The translations under genes and the position numbers were made by a program. A model generated the notes under the pieces. It had not been told where the DNA came from. It saw nothing but the letters and a program-made list of their open reading frames with translations, and searched no databases. From Treponema sp. (GTDB lineage: Bacteria > Spirochaetota > Spirochaetia > Treponematales > Treponemataceae), in NCBI GenBank assembly GCA_018385395.1, contig JAHBAD010000114.1, positions 1 to 42,465 on the forward strand: DNA of 42,465 nucleotides, in the 5' to 3' direction. Shown here piece by piece: positions 27,091-37,500 of the stretch; positions within the stretch are counted from its first letter, which is position 1, and each line of letters opens with the position of its first letter.

Positions 27091-30000
27091 TGAGTCTTTC
27101 CAGAAAAAATCTTGATCATCCGATTCTGGTGCTTATTGTTTTTGCAATTCTGTTTGCACTGGGAATCTTTACAATCAGAAATGTTGCAGTTGCTCTTATG
27201 CCTGAAACAGATAACCCGTATCTTATGGTTTCAACGTCCTATCCTAACGCAGGACCTGAATCTGTTGAAAAGACTGTAACTCAGCCAATCGAAAGTGCTC
27301 TGGTTTCTCTGAATAATCTGAAAAATATTTCATCTACCAGTTCAGAAGGAAGTTCTACAGTTTCTTTGGAATTCAACTATGGAACTGACCTTGATGAGGC
27401 GGTACAGGAGATCCGCGATAAACTTGACCGTGTAAAACGTATGCTTCCTGATAATGCTGGAACTCCTTCTATTATGCGTTTCGGTTCAAATACACAGCCG
27501 ATTATGCGTATTCTTGTTCGCGGTAACCGTTCCGTAAATGACCTTGCTCAGATTGCGGAAGATACAATCATTGACGTTCTTGAACAGGCTGACGGGGTTG
27601 GTGAAGCAAGTGTAATGGGTGGGCGCACAGCTCAGGTAAATGTTGAACTTGAACAGAACCGTATGAGTGCTTATGGTTTTACTGTAAGTCAGGTAATGGC
27701 GGCTCTTTCCAGACAGAACCTGGAACTTGGTGGCGGTAAAGTTGAAGACGGCGGCAGAAATTATGTTGTCCGTACAATGGGTGAATACACTTCTATTGAA
27801 GATATAAACAACGTTATTATTGCAACTATAAACGGATATCAGGTTCGCCTTCGTGATCTTGGAACTGCAACATTGGGCTATGCTGATTCAAACCGTGAAG
27901 CTTATATCAATGGTGAACCTGGTGTTTATATTTCTATTACAAAGCAGAGCGGTACAAACAGTGTAAATGTAGCAAATGCAGTTTACAAAAAAATTGATCA
28001 GGTAAAGAAAACTCTGCCTTCAGACATGACATTGGAAATTATTTCGGATGAAACTGAAGCAATCCGTGATACAATCAGCATCCTGATTGAATCTCTTGTT
28101 GAAGGGCTTGTTCTTGCTATTATCGTTCTGTTTGTTTTCCTTCAGAACTTTAAGAGTACTTTGATTATCGGTATTTCCATTCCGCTTTCAGTTGTTATTA
28201 CTCTTTTTGCCATGAGTATTTTCGGAATCACTCTGAACATGATGACTCTTACAGGTCTGATTCTTGGTATCGGTATGATTGTTGATGCTTCAATCGTTAT
28301 GATTGATAACATTTATGCTTACCGTCAGCGAGGTGCAAAAGCAAAGATTGCTGCTATTCTTGGTTCCCAGGAAATGGTTGCATCTGTTTTGTCTGGAAAC
28401 CTTACTACAATCTGTGTATTCATTCCGTTCCTTTTTTATATGGCAGACCTTGGGATGATGGGACAGATGTTCAAAGGAATCATCTTTACAATTGTAATTG
28501 CTCTTCTTTCGTCTCTGGCGGTTGCTGTATTCCTGGTTCCTGTCCTTGCCGGTAAATTCCTGCCACTTTCCAACAGACTGGAAAAGCCTGTAACAAATCC
28601 TGCTCTTAAAGCAATTTATGGCTTTTTTGAAATGATTATTCAAGCTATTACAAAAGGATATAAATGGCTTCTTACTCTCGCAATGAATAATCGTCTTATA
28701 ACAATTGTTGGAGCTGTATGTCTTCTGATTATTTCTCTGTCCCTTATTCCTACTATGCAGATTAATATGGGTGGCGGTGGTGGAGGAGATTCTTCTATTA
28801 CAGTGAACCTTACAATGCCTATTGGTACTCCACTGGAACAGACAAAGGAAGAAATCCTGAAAATGGAAGAAATCTGTAAGTCTGAACTTAGAGGTTATAA
28901 GAACATTTCAACAACAATTGGTGGAGGTCGCGGAAGCGGCGGTACAAACCGTGGTAATATAGAAGTTACAATCGATACTGATGATCCAAAAGCAATGACA
29001 GCTCAGGAAATGCAGAATGTTCTTCGCGGTCACTTTGCTGAATTTGCCGGCGGAAAATGGAACTTCCGCGCAGGCTGGGGCGGATCTATGTTCGGAAGCG
29101 ATTTTAATATTGCAATCCGTTCTGATGACCTGGAAGCGGCTATGAATGTTGCTGATCAGATTGCTGATGTTATTGACGGACTTCCTGAGTGTTCAGAACC
29201 AAGTATCAGCCTTGATAAAGGGCTTCCACAGGTTGAAATCGTAATTGATCGTGAACGAGCTTATCAGTTCGGAGTTGATGTAAATACAATCGCAAATGAA
29301 ATTAAATATGCTATCGACGGTGTTACAGCATCTGTGTATCGAAAAGGCGGTAAAGATTACAGTATCGTAATCCGCTACAAGCCTGAAGACCGTAAATCAC
29401 TTACAAACCTGGAAAATATTTATGTCCGTGGTAACGGCGGTATGGTAAGTGTTGCAAACTTTGCAAAAATTGAAAAAGGTCTGGGTCCTGTTTCAATCAG
29501 CCGCGAAAACCGTACTCGTATTATCCGTGTTACAGCTTCGAACCGTTCTGAACTGAATGCTAACGTAGTTGAAGAAAAAATTAAGGAAGGAATTGCAAAT
29601 ACATTCATTATTCCAGATGGAGTAACTGTAAGTTATGAAGGTTCATGGAATGATACAATGAATAATATGAAATTGTTCATGGGAATCATCATTATGGCGA
29701 TTCTCATGGTATTTGGTGTTATGGCTGCAACTTACGAATCTTTCAAGGCTCCATTCATCAACCTGGTGACAATTCCCTTCCTTATTATCGGGGTACTATT
29801 CCTGTTCAAACTGACAGGAACTCCAATCAGTATTATTTCCATGGTTGGTGTTGTAATGCTGGTCGGAATCGTTGTTAATAACGGTATTATTCTTGTAGAC
29901 TATACAAATCTGCTTCGGGCTCGCGGTATTCCTATGAAAGAAGCCTGTATTCAGGCTGGGGTTTCACGTCTTCGTCCTGTTCTTATGACAACTTTGACAA

Positions 30001-30224
30001 CAATCCTTGGTATGCTCCCTATGTGTTTTGCAACAGAAGGTATGTCAGCATTTGTTCAGCCTATTGGTATGGCAGTTGTCGGTGGTCTGACATCATCTAC
30101 TCTGGTAACACTTCTGGTAATTCCTGTAGTTTACAGCGTTGTTATGCGTTCAAAAAAAGACAAATCTCCTGAAGTAAAAGCCGTTTCTGATGATGCAGAT
30201 TCAAAAGGGGAGGGTGAAGAATAA
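27090..30224 (+). CDS. RND-family multidrug/solute efflux pump
   Basis: The 1044-aa inner-membrane transporter has the two-fold RND layout with twelve membrane segments and two large periplasmic loops. The first block (IRNVAVALMPETDNPYLMVSTSYPNAGPESVEKTV) is typical of the HAE-1-like group. In TM4 the sequence is GIGMIVDASIVMIDNIY: it keeps the first of the paired aspartates used by AcrB (Asp407) but has Ala in place of the second, as seen with VDNA/VDNS variants in many anaerobes. A GGGGGGDSS segment lies at the start of the second half. The substrate cannot be read from sequence; the neighbouring adaptor and TolC make a tripartite pump. The start overlaps the adaptor stop by one base, and the stop overlaps the next start. 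Confidence 0.95.
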   Translation: MSLSRKNLDHPILVLIVFAILFALGIFTIRNVAVALMPETDNPYLMVSTSYPNAGPESVEKTVTQPIESALVSLNNLKNISSTSSEGSSTVSLEFNYGTDLDEAVQEIRDKLDRVKRMLPDNAGTPSIMRFGSNTQPIMRILVRGNRSVNDLAQIAEDTIIDVLEQADGVGEASVMGGRTAQVNVELEQNRMSAYGFTVSQVMAALSRQNLELGGGKVEDGGRNYVVRTMGEYTSIEDINNVIIATINGYQVRLRDLGTATLGYADSNREAYINGEPGVYISITKQSGTNSVNVANAVYKKIDQVKKTLPSDMTLEIISDETEAIRDTISILIESLVEGLVLAIIVLFVFLQNFKSTLIIGISIPLSVVITLFAMSIFGITLNMMTLTGLILGIGMIVDASIVMIDNIYAYRQRGAKAKIAAILGSQEMVASVLSGNLTTICVFIPFLFYMADLGMMGQMFKGIIFTIVIALLSSLAVAVFLVPVLAGKFLPLSNRLEKPVTNPALKAIYGFFEMIIQAITKGYKWLLTLAMNNRLITIVGAVCLLIISLSLIPTMQINMGGGGGGDSSITVNLTMPIGTPLEQTKEEILKMEEICKSELRGYKNISTTIGGGRGSGGTNRGNIEVTIDTDDPKAMTAQEMQNVLRGHFAEFAGGKWNFRAGWGGSMFGSDFNIAIRSDDLEAAMNVADQIADVIDGLPECSEPSISLDKGLPQVEIVIDRERAYQFGVDVNTIANEIKYAIDGVTASVYRKGGKDYSIVIRYKPEDRKSLTNLENIYVRGNGGMVSVANFAKIEKGLGPVSISRENRTRIIRVTASNRSELNANVVEEKIKEGIANTFIIPDGVTVSYEGSWNDTMNNMKLFMGIIIMAILMVFGVMAATYESFKAPFINLVTIPFLIIGVLFLFKLTGTPISIISMVGVVMLVGIVVNNGIILVDYTNLLRARGIPMKEACIQAGVSRLRPVLMTTLTTILGMLPMCFATEGMSAFVQPIGMAVVGGLTSSTLVTLLVIPVVYSVVMRSKKDKSPEVKAVSDDADSKGEGEE

Positions 30225-30511
30225 TGGTTAGAATTGAAGTTATCGCAAATCAGTCAGTAGAAGATGATATTGTAGAAAAGTTTGAACATGAACTTCCAGA
30301 TCTGGAATATACAATTCTCCCTGAAGTTCACGGGAAAGGAAGAAATTCTCATAAGAATGGAAATAACATCTGGCCGGAAGAAAACTTTCTTCTTTTTTCT
30401 TATACAGATGAAGAAAATGCTAAGAAAATTAAGGAACTGGTAGAAACTGTAAGAAATCGTTTTCCTCGCGAAGGAATTTCGATTTTTGCTGTTCCTGCAT
30501 GTGAAATTTGA
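30224..30511 (+). CDS. small PII-like protein at the end of the RND operon
   Basis: The 95-aa soluble protein begins with MVRIEVIANQSVEDDIVEKFE and ends with VRNRFPREGISIFAVPACEI, a beta-alpha-beta-beta-alpha-beta pattern like PII/DUF3240-type ferredoxin-fold proteins. The middle (LPEVHGKGRNSHKNG) corresponds to the T-loop position. Its start overlaps the pump stop by one base (TAATG), so it is made in proportion to the pump. Small PII-like proteins next to RND metal pumps are known in other bacteria (DUF3240 near CusA-like genes); a role in sensing or modulating the pump is inference. It has no Cys/His-rich metal site except His30s HGKGRNSHK. Confidence 0.65.
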   Translation: MVRIEVIANQSVEDDIVEKFEHELPDLEYTILPEVHGKGRNSHKNGNNIWPEENFLLFSYTDEENAKKIKELVETVRNRFPREGISIFAVPACEI

Positions 30512-30594
30512 GTTAAGTTAGGAAATTGAAATTTAAAAGTAAATTCCCTTGAATTCATTTTTGAAATTCTATAAACTTATTAAACTATCTAGTT

Positions 30595-30640
30595 TATACT
30601 TTCCGGGGTGCTGACCGGAATTAAAATAGGAGAATAGGCG
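30595..30640 (+). promoter_or_regulatory. rpsL upstream region: -10 box, hairpin and ribosome site
   Basis: TATACT (30595-30600) is followed immediately by the dyad TTCCGG-N8-CCGGAA (30601-30620), then AGGAGAAT 7-14 nt before the rpsL ATG. If TATACT is the true -10, the left arm would be at or before the start site, so the dyad could be an operator rather than an RNA hairpin. No good -35 was found. Confidence 0.45.
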
Positions 30641-31015
30641 ATGCCTACAATTAATCAGTTAATCCGTCAGGGTCGTAAATCTGCAGCTAACAGAACAAAA
30701 GCTCCCGCACTTGAAAGCTGTCCGCAGAAACGTGGCGTTTGTACACGTGTAATGACTCAGACACCTAAAAAACCGAACTCAGCTCTTCGTAAGATTGCTC
30801 GTGTTCGCCTTTCAAATGGTACAGAAGTAACAGCTTACATTCCTGGTATTGGACACAACCTCCAGGAACACTCAGTTGTATTGGTTCGTGGTGGACGTGT
30901 AAAGGACCTTCCTGGTGTACGTTACCATATCATCCGTGGTACAAAAGATGCACTCGGTGTAGAAGACCGCAAACGTGGTCGTTCTAAGTACGGTGCTAAG
31001 AGACCTAAGGCATAA
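30641..31015 (+). CDS. rpsL: 30S ribosomal protein S12
   Basis: The 124-aa protein shows the unmistakable S12 sequence: [12 protein letters not shown] at the start, [21 protein letters not shown] with the streptomycin-site Lys, and [39 protein letters not shown] at the end. S12 lies at the decoding centre. The residues whose change gives streptomycin resistance (the Lys in TPKKPNS and the Lys in GRVKDLPG) are wild type. The rpsG gene follows after 15 bp with a GAGGAGG site. Confidence 0.99.
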   Translation: MPTINQLIRQGRKSAANRTKAPALESCPQKRGVCTRVMTQTPKKPNSALRKIARVRLSNGTEVTAYIPGIGHNLQEHSVVLVRGGRVKDLPGVRYHIIRGTKDALGVEDRKRGRSKYGAKRPKA

Positions 31016-31030
31016 TAGAGGAGGATTAAG

Positions 31031-31501
31031 ATGGGAAGACATAAGAAATCAATTAATCGTCCGCTCATGCCGGATGTACGCTACAACTCAAAAGTTGTTT
31101 CAAAGTTTGTTTGCCGCATGATGCTCGATGGTAAAAAAGAAACTTGTACAAAGATCATCTACGAAGCTATGGACAAACTTAAGGCTAAGACAGAAAAAGA
31201 TCCACTGGAAGTTCTGCTTAAGGCTCTGGAAAATGTAAAACCAATGGTTGAAGTTAAATCTCGCCGTGTTGGTGGTGCAACATACCAGGTTCCAGTAGAA
31301 ATCCGTGATACACGTCGCGAAGCACTTGCTATGCGCTGGATCATCGATGCTGCTCGCAGCCGCTCAGGTCATGGAATGGCCGATACTCTCGCTTCTGAAC
31401 TTTTGGATGCTTACAACAACACAGGTACAGCTTATAAGAAGAGAGAAGATACACACCGTATGGCTGAAGCTAACAAAGCTTTCGCTCACTTCAGATGGTA
31501 G
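31031..31501 (+). CDS. rpsG: 30S ribosomal protein S7
   Basis: The 156-aa protein is a full-length S7 (starts [31 protein letters not shown], ends [14 protein letters not shown]), which binds the 3' domain of 16S rRNA. It forms a two-gene unit with rpsL. In many bacteria fusA and tuf follow; here a terminator and an unrelated lipoprotein gene come instead, so the str operon is split. Confidence 0.99.
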   Translation: MGRHKKSINRPLMPDVRYNSKVVSKFVCRMMLDGKKETCTKIIYEAMDKLKAKTEKDPLEVLLKALENVKPMVEVKSRRVGGATYQVPVEIRDTRREALAMRWIIDAARSRSGHGMADTLASELLDAYNNTGTAYKKREDTHRMAEANKAFAHFRW

Positions 31502-31533
31502 TTTAAGCCTTATGGCTGCATAAACTTCATGGA

Positions 31534-31562
31534 AACGTCCGGTTTGACCGGGCGTTTTTTTT
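31534..31562 (+). terminator. terminator of rpsL-rpsG
   Basis: AACGTCCGGT (31534-31543), loop TTG, ACCGGGCGTT (31547-31556) with one G-T pair, and a T-run of eight. It separates the ribosomal genes from the macroglobulin gene. Confidence 0.9.
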
Positions 31563-31586
31563 GTTTAAATATAAATTGTTATTTGA

Positions 31587-31592
31587 TAAAAT
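31587..31592 (+). promoter_or_regulatory. -10-like box 6 nt before macroglobulin ATG
   Basis: TAAAAT is followed by GGCATT and the ATG at 31599. No Shine-Dalgarno is visible. It matches the near-leaderless pattern of other genes in the window. Confidence 0.45.
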
Positions 31593-31598
31593 GGCATT

Positions 31599-34500
31599 AT
31601 GAGAAAAGTATTATGCCTTTTGTTTATCAGTTTATCATTATTATTTATTACTGGTTGTCCTAAAGACAGTTCATCAAATTTAAAAATAACTGATGCTCAA
31701 GAAGAGAAAGTCTCTTCTGTTCCTGTTATTTCAACGAATGTTTCTATTAAAGATGCGGCTCACGCGGCATTCAGTCTGGATTATACTCCTGTGGAACCGG
31801 AACCTAAAAAGCCTGCCGGTAAAATCAATATGTCCGCAGGAACTTCGTCAGGTTCCTCTTCCGGAACTGAGAAAAATGAATCAGTAATTCCAGGTTTAAG
31901 GAAACTTGAAGATTACAAGACAAAATACTACACATCAAAACTTGTAGACGGCAAAAATAATTCGCCTGCTATGGATGAAAAAATGGATCCAGCTAAAGCT
32001 CCAAATGAGCCCTTTACCATTACAGACTGGGGACCAAACGGGGGCATCCCGGCTGATGTAAAATGTCCTTCTTTTTATGTTCTTTTTTCTGAACCCGTTA
32101 TTCCGTTAAAGGCTCTTGATGATCCAATGACTACAAGTGACATTATGGAAATTACACCAAAGCTTAAAGGTGTGTTCCGCTGGTATGGAACAAGTCTTTT
32201 AAGTTTTGACGCAACTGAAGCAGCAAATCCTCTTGAAACTTATACAATTAAAATCAGTGATAAAGTTACTTCTATGTATGGTAAAAAACTTGAAGGAGAA
32301 AAAACTTTTGTTACTGAAGCTCAGGAATTGAAAGTTGAAAATTTTTATCCGGGATTTTCATATAAACGTCTTTCTATGACCTGGTTTGATAAGGACGATG
32401 TTCCTTTTGAAGCCGCAAAGGAATGCCGTGTCACTTACAATTATGATGTCCAGGCTTCGCAGATACAGGAACTTTCAAATGTTACAGCTGGAATAAATAA
32501 AGTAACTTTCACAGTAACTCAGGAAACACCGGATACAGTAACATTTAATATTAATCTTCCGAAAAAGTTGAACGATTTTGATGAAATTAAAATTACTACT
32601 TTTCAGCCAAACAGTAAAAATGGAAACAGTTGTGTCATAAGATACAATGTATTGAAACCTTTCAAAGTAACCCGTGTGTCTGACGGTGAAACAAACAATC
32701 GTTATTCAAATCCAGTTTACATAAACTTCTCTCATATGGTTGATGAAAAAACTGTTTCTGGAAATATTTCTACAGTTCCGGAAATGGCTGTTACAAAAGA
32801 CAATATAAAAGTGACAGGAACTTCTGTTACAGTTTTCAATCTGCCGGTTACTTTTGGGGAAAAATATAAGATTTGTGTTGGAAGTGGTGTAAAAGATATT
32901 TATGGGCGTAGCCTTACAAAGGAAAGTGTTACAACTATTACGGTTCCAGATGCGGCAAGTGAAGTAAATTTTTCAAACCATGGAATGAAAATGCTTGAAT
33001 CAAATTTTCCGCACAAAATGGTTTTTGATTATCAGAATGTCCGTGAAGGTTCTTATTATAAACTTGCAAAAACAAAGCAGCCTTTTGAAGCTTATGAATA
33101 CACATTTGACAGCAATGAAGTGGTTGTAAATCTTGAGCGAGAACCAAAGAATACCCGACTGCTGGAATCTGTGGATTTTGATAAGGTTCTGGACGGAGAA
33201 AAAGGCTGGATTGCTTTTGAAGCAGATGTTAATTTGTGGAACCGTCATTCAGAAAAAACTTATAACCGAACAAACAATGTTACAGTTCAAGTAACAGATC
33301 TTGGTGTAACAGTTCGTTATGGTATAAATAAAATTGTTGCCTTTGTAACAAAGCTTTCTGATGGAAGTCCTGTTAAAGATGCCAAAGTGTTCTGGTTCAG
33401 CGAAGAAAACAGAAAAATCACTCTTGATACAATGATGAATGTCGCCGTTGCAAAAGGAACAACTGACGAAAACGGACTTGCTGTTATTGAGACTGATTTA
33501 AGGACAATCAAAGCTCCGGCAATTCTGATTGTAACTGATGATGATAAAGTGACTTTCAGACCTGACAGCCATAGTCCATGGAGAAACGGAATCTATAATA
33601 CTTCAAGTTATTATACGGCGGGTCAGTCAGAACAGCAGACTTTCCTGTTCTGTGACCGGGGACTTTATAAACCTGGTGAAACAATTTCGATTCGTGGAAT
33701 AGACCGCAATCTTCTGTTTGGCGAATATACTCCATGGGTTGGAAGCTATTCGGTTTCGTTGAAGGAAGATTCATGGTACAGACCAAAAACTATTTCTTCC
33801 ATTTCTGGAAAGACTTCTGAGTCGGGAGGGTTCAGCGGTACCTTTGTGATTCCTGAAGACCTTGAACCTGGTAATTATAAAATTGAATATATCCGGCAGG
33901 ATAAAAACAGCGGGAAAAGCATTACAGTAAACATTGCATACTTTGAACGTCTTAAGTTCCAGTCTTCTATTAGTATTCCAAATGTTCCTGTTACAACAGG
34001 AGACAGTGTTTCGGGAACTCTTTCTGCATCTTATCTTGCAGGCGGTGCTTTAAGCGGTGCAGAATACACAAGTTCATGGATAAGTGAACCATGGTATTTT
34101 AAAACAGCTGATGTTGAATTCAAAGGGTTCAGATTCGGACCCATTGATGCTAATGGCGGGCGAAATAATATAAGTGCCGACAGAGGTGCTCTTTCGCCTG
34201 ACGGCGAAGCAAAACTTTCTGTGACAGCAATGCCTGGTGAATTGAAAGGCGTTCCATACCGTTACAGAGTTTCAGCTGATGTTACTGACAGTTCAAATCA
34301 GAGCATTTCTACTCAGGCTGCAACAGTGGTGCATCCGGCTCTTTATTATATTGGTCTTGGAAAGCCTGCAGGACTTTCAGGATTTGCAAAAGCCGGACAG
34401 ACTCTTTCTTATCCGTATAAAGTGGCAGATCTTCAGGGGGTTGCTGTAAGCAAGGCAGATAATCCTGAAAAACTTATTTCGGCTCTTGCTGGCGAAAATA

Positions 34501-37500
34501 AAAATCTTTCTGTAACTTTAAGTCGTGAAGTCTGGACTCTTGTTCAGCAGAACGGTCTTTATGGTGGTGTTTATACACGCTATGAAAAAAGTGAAGAAGT
34601 TGAAGAAACAAAATCAATTCCTCTTTCAGCAGAAGGGAAAATTGAATTAACTCCAAAAAAAGTTGGAAACTATATTCTGAAGGTTGAAGGAGCTGATGTA
34701 AAAGGACGGCCTGTATTAAGTGAATACCGTTTCTTTGTTACAGGTAAAGGTTCTTATTCATGGAGACAGGATGATGCAACATCAATCCGCCTGACACCTG
34801 ACCAGAATAAATATAATCCTGGAGATACTGCTCACATCCTTATGGAAAGTACTCTGCCAAACGGAAACTATCTGATTACTGTTGAGCGCGAAGGAATTTT
34901 CACAGAAGAAATCAAACATTTTGAAGACGGTGTTGCAGTATTTGATGTTCCGGTCGCAAAAAATTATGTTCCGGTGGTTTATGTTTCAATTTCATCTTAT
35001 TCAATTCGTAATGGAGAACCGACACATAAATACGGTGAAGCAGACCTGGATAAACCAAAAGGATATTACGGTGTTACAGAGCTTTTTGTAGATCCTTACG
35101 TTAAAGCTTTCAGTATTGATGTTAAATCGGAAAAGACAGCTTATCGTCCTGGAGAAGAAGCTACAGTAACTCTGACTGCAACACGGGGTGGAAAACCTGT
35201 TCCAAACGCAGAACTTACACTTATGGCTGTTGACCGCGGTGTTCTGGATCTGATTAATTATCATGTTCCGAATCCAATTGAATTCTTCTATAATGCAGAT
35301 AAATTCCCTCTGCGCTGTTACGGGGGAGATTCCCGCGGCTACCTTATGGACCCTGTAACATATGAAGTAAAAAATCTTCAGGGAGGAGACGAAGGAGACG
35401 GAGACAAGCTTCAGGAAAGAAGTGATTTTAATCCGACTGCAGTATTTGAACCTGTTCTTGTAACAGATGAAAAAGGACAGGTAACCTGTAAGTTCAAATT
35501 GCCTGACACTCTTACAACTTATCGCGTTACAGCCTTTGGTGTTTGCGGAGACCTTCTTGCTCTTCAGGAAGATGAAATCGGAGTCAGAAATCCTGTGAAC
35601 GTTCAGCAGGTTTTGCCTCGCAGGCTTCGCGAACGTGATACAGCTGAACTTGGTGTGCTCCTTACAAACCTGGACAATGTGCCTCACAAAATGAAAGTCG
35701 CACTAGACCTGAATACTCCAGAGCAGAATGAAATTGCTTCTGAAGGCGGTCTTTCAAAACGTCCGGGTTCAGCATTTGTTGACGGGGCTCAAGAACATGA
35801 AGTGACAGTTCAGCCTGGTCAGAATGTTACAGTTTATTTTGACGCATCTGCAAAGAAAGCGGGTATTGTTAATGTTGTATTTACAGTAACTTCCGATGTT
35901 GTAAACGAGCGTATTACAGTTCCGCTTATTATAGAAAAGCCTTATCTTTACGAAACCTTTACCACAATCGGTACTGTAGGTTCTGATGAATCAACTGGAA
36001 GCCAGGCTATGATTATTCCGGATTCTGTTGATGATATGGGCGGTCTTACTGTAACACTTGATGCTACAAGACTTGGAACTCTTGGCGAATCTGTAAATTA
36101 CGTATTCAATTATCCTTACGGTTGTATGGAACAGCAGTCTTCAAGAATTCTTCCTCTGGTGATTTTTGAAGAATATATAGATGTGTTTGGCCTTGAAAAA
36201 GATCATCATATTGGAGACGTAAGAACTCTTGTTAAGAGCTATTTCAAGAAATGGAAAAATGTTCAGCATGCAAACGGTGGCTTCCCTTACTGGCCAGATG
36301 ACAGCAGGTTTGAAAGCTTCTATGTTTCACTGAGACTTGCTCATATTGCGGCTCTAGCAAAACAGCGGGGATATACAGATTCTGAAATTGCTTATGACGT
36401 AAGTAACCTGATGAGTTATCTTGAAAATCAGATTACAAATCCAAAATATCATTTCTCTGATTTTGAAACAGCCATGTATTATTATGTCCGTTCACTTTTA
36501 GGTATTGATGTAAGCAAATCGAAACTTGAAGGTCTGTACGCAAAAACAACTGATATTTCTGTAACTTCACTTGTGGGAATGACATATCTGAATATGAACG
36601 GAATGGAATCTGAACTTGCAGAAAAATGCCGTTCAAGAATCAGAACTTATATCAGACCGGGTACACGCGGACTTGATATTTCTCAGGATGCCCACTGGTA
36701 CACAAGCTGGTACAATACCAATGATGACCGTATGGCTCTGACACTTCAGTTCTTTGTTCAGATGGATAAAGATGATGAAATGGTAACACGACTTATCTGG
36801 AGCCTTCTTGAAAATCAGAAAGCCGGTTACTGGCAGAGTACAGCTACAACTGCAAAAGTTCTTGAAGCTATGTATACAGTAATAAAGGTTTCAGATCTTG
36901 ATAATTTGTATCAGAAAGCAAGAGGACTTATTGGGGGAAAAGAAATTGTCAGCGGAACATTTAAAGGTCCTGCTGCAAAACCTGTTACGGCTACAATTCC
37001 GTTTACAGATCCAAGAATCTCTTTGCTTGAAAAAGACAAGCTTCAGACTCTTGACTTTGAAAAAGAAGGAAACGGAAGTCTTTATTATACTGCAAGTTTG
37101 AAGTACGCAATTCCTTATGAAAATCAGGATGCCCGTGATGAAGGACTTGGGGTAACTTACGTTATTACAGATGTTTTGACAGGCGAAGAAATCAGACCGA
37201 AGTCAGGAACCTCTTTACTGGAACTTGAAAGTGGACGTGTATATTCTGCAAAGGTTAAGCTTTCTACAAGCCGGGACCGTCAGTTTATTGCTATGCGTGC
37301 GCCTGTTCCTTCCGGGGCTGAAATCCTTGATTCGACCTTTGTTACAAGTCCTGATGACAGTTATTCGGGAACAAGTTACGATGATGGAAATCATTATGAC
37401 TGGGGCCACTGGATGAGTAATCAGGCAATTTACGATAATGAAATTCAGTTCTTCTGGGATCGCTTCAGAAAAGGAAGTACAACAGCAGAATTTAAGTTCC

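Noticed and set aside
31502-31598. Loss of fusA/tuf after rpsG as a sign of gene loss
   Set aside because: Splitting of the str operon is common in bacteria, and the missing genes may simply lie outside this window.
35001-35687. Minus-strand 228-codon ORF
   Set aside because: It lies fully inside the macroglobulin gene, in a shadow frame of a well conserved coding region, and has no domain signal.
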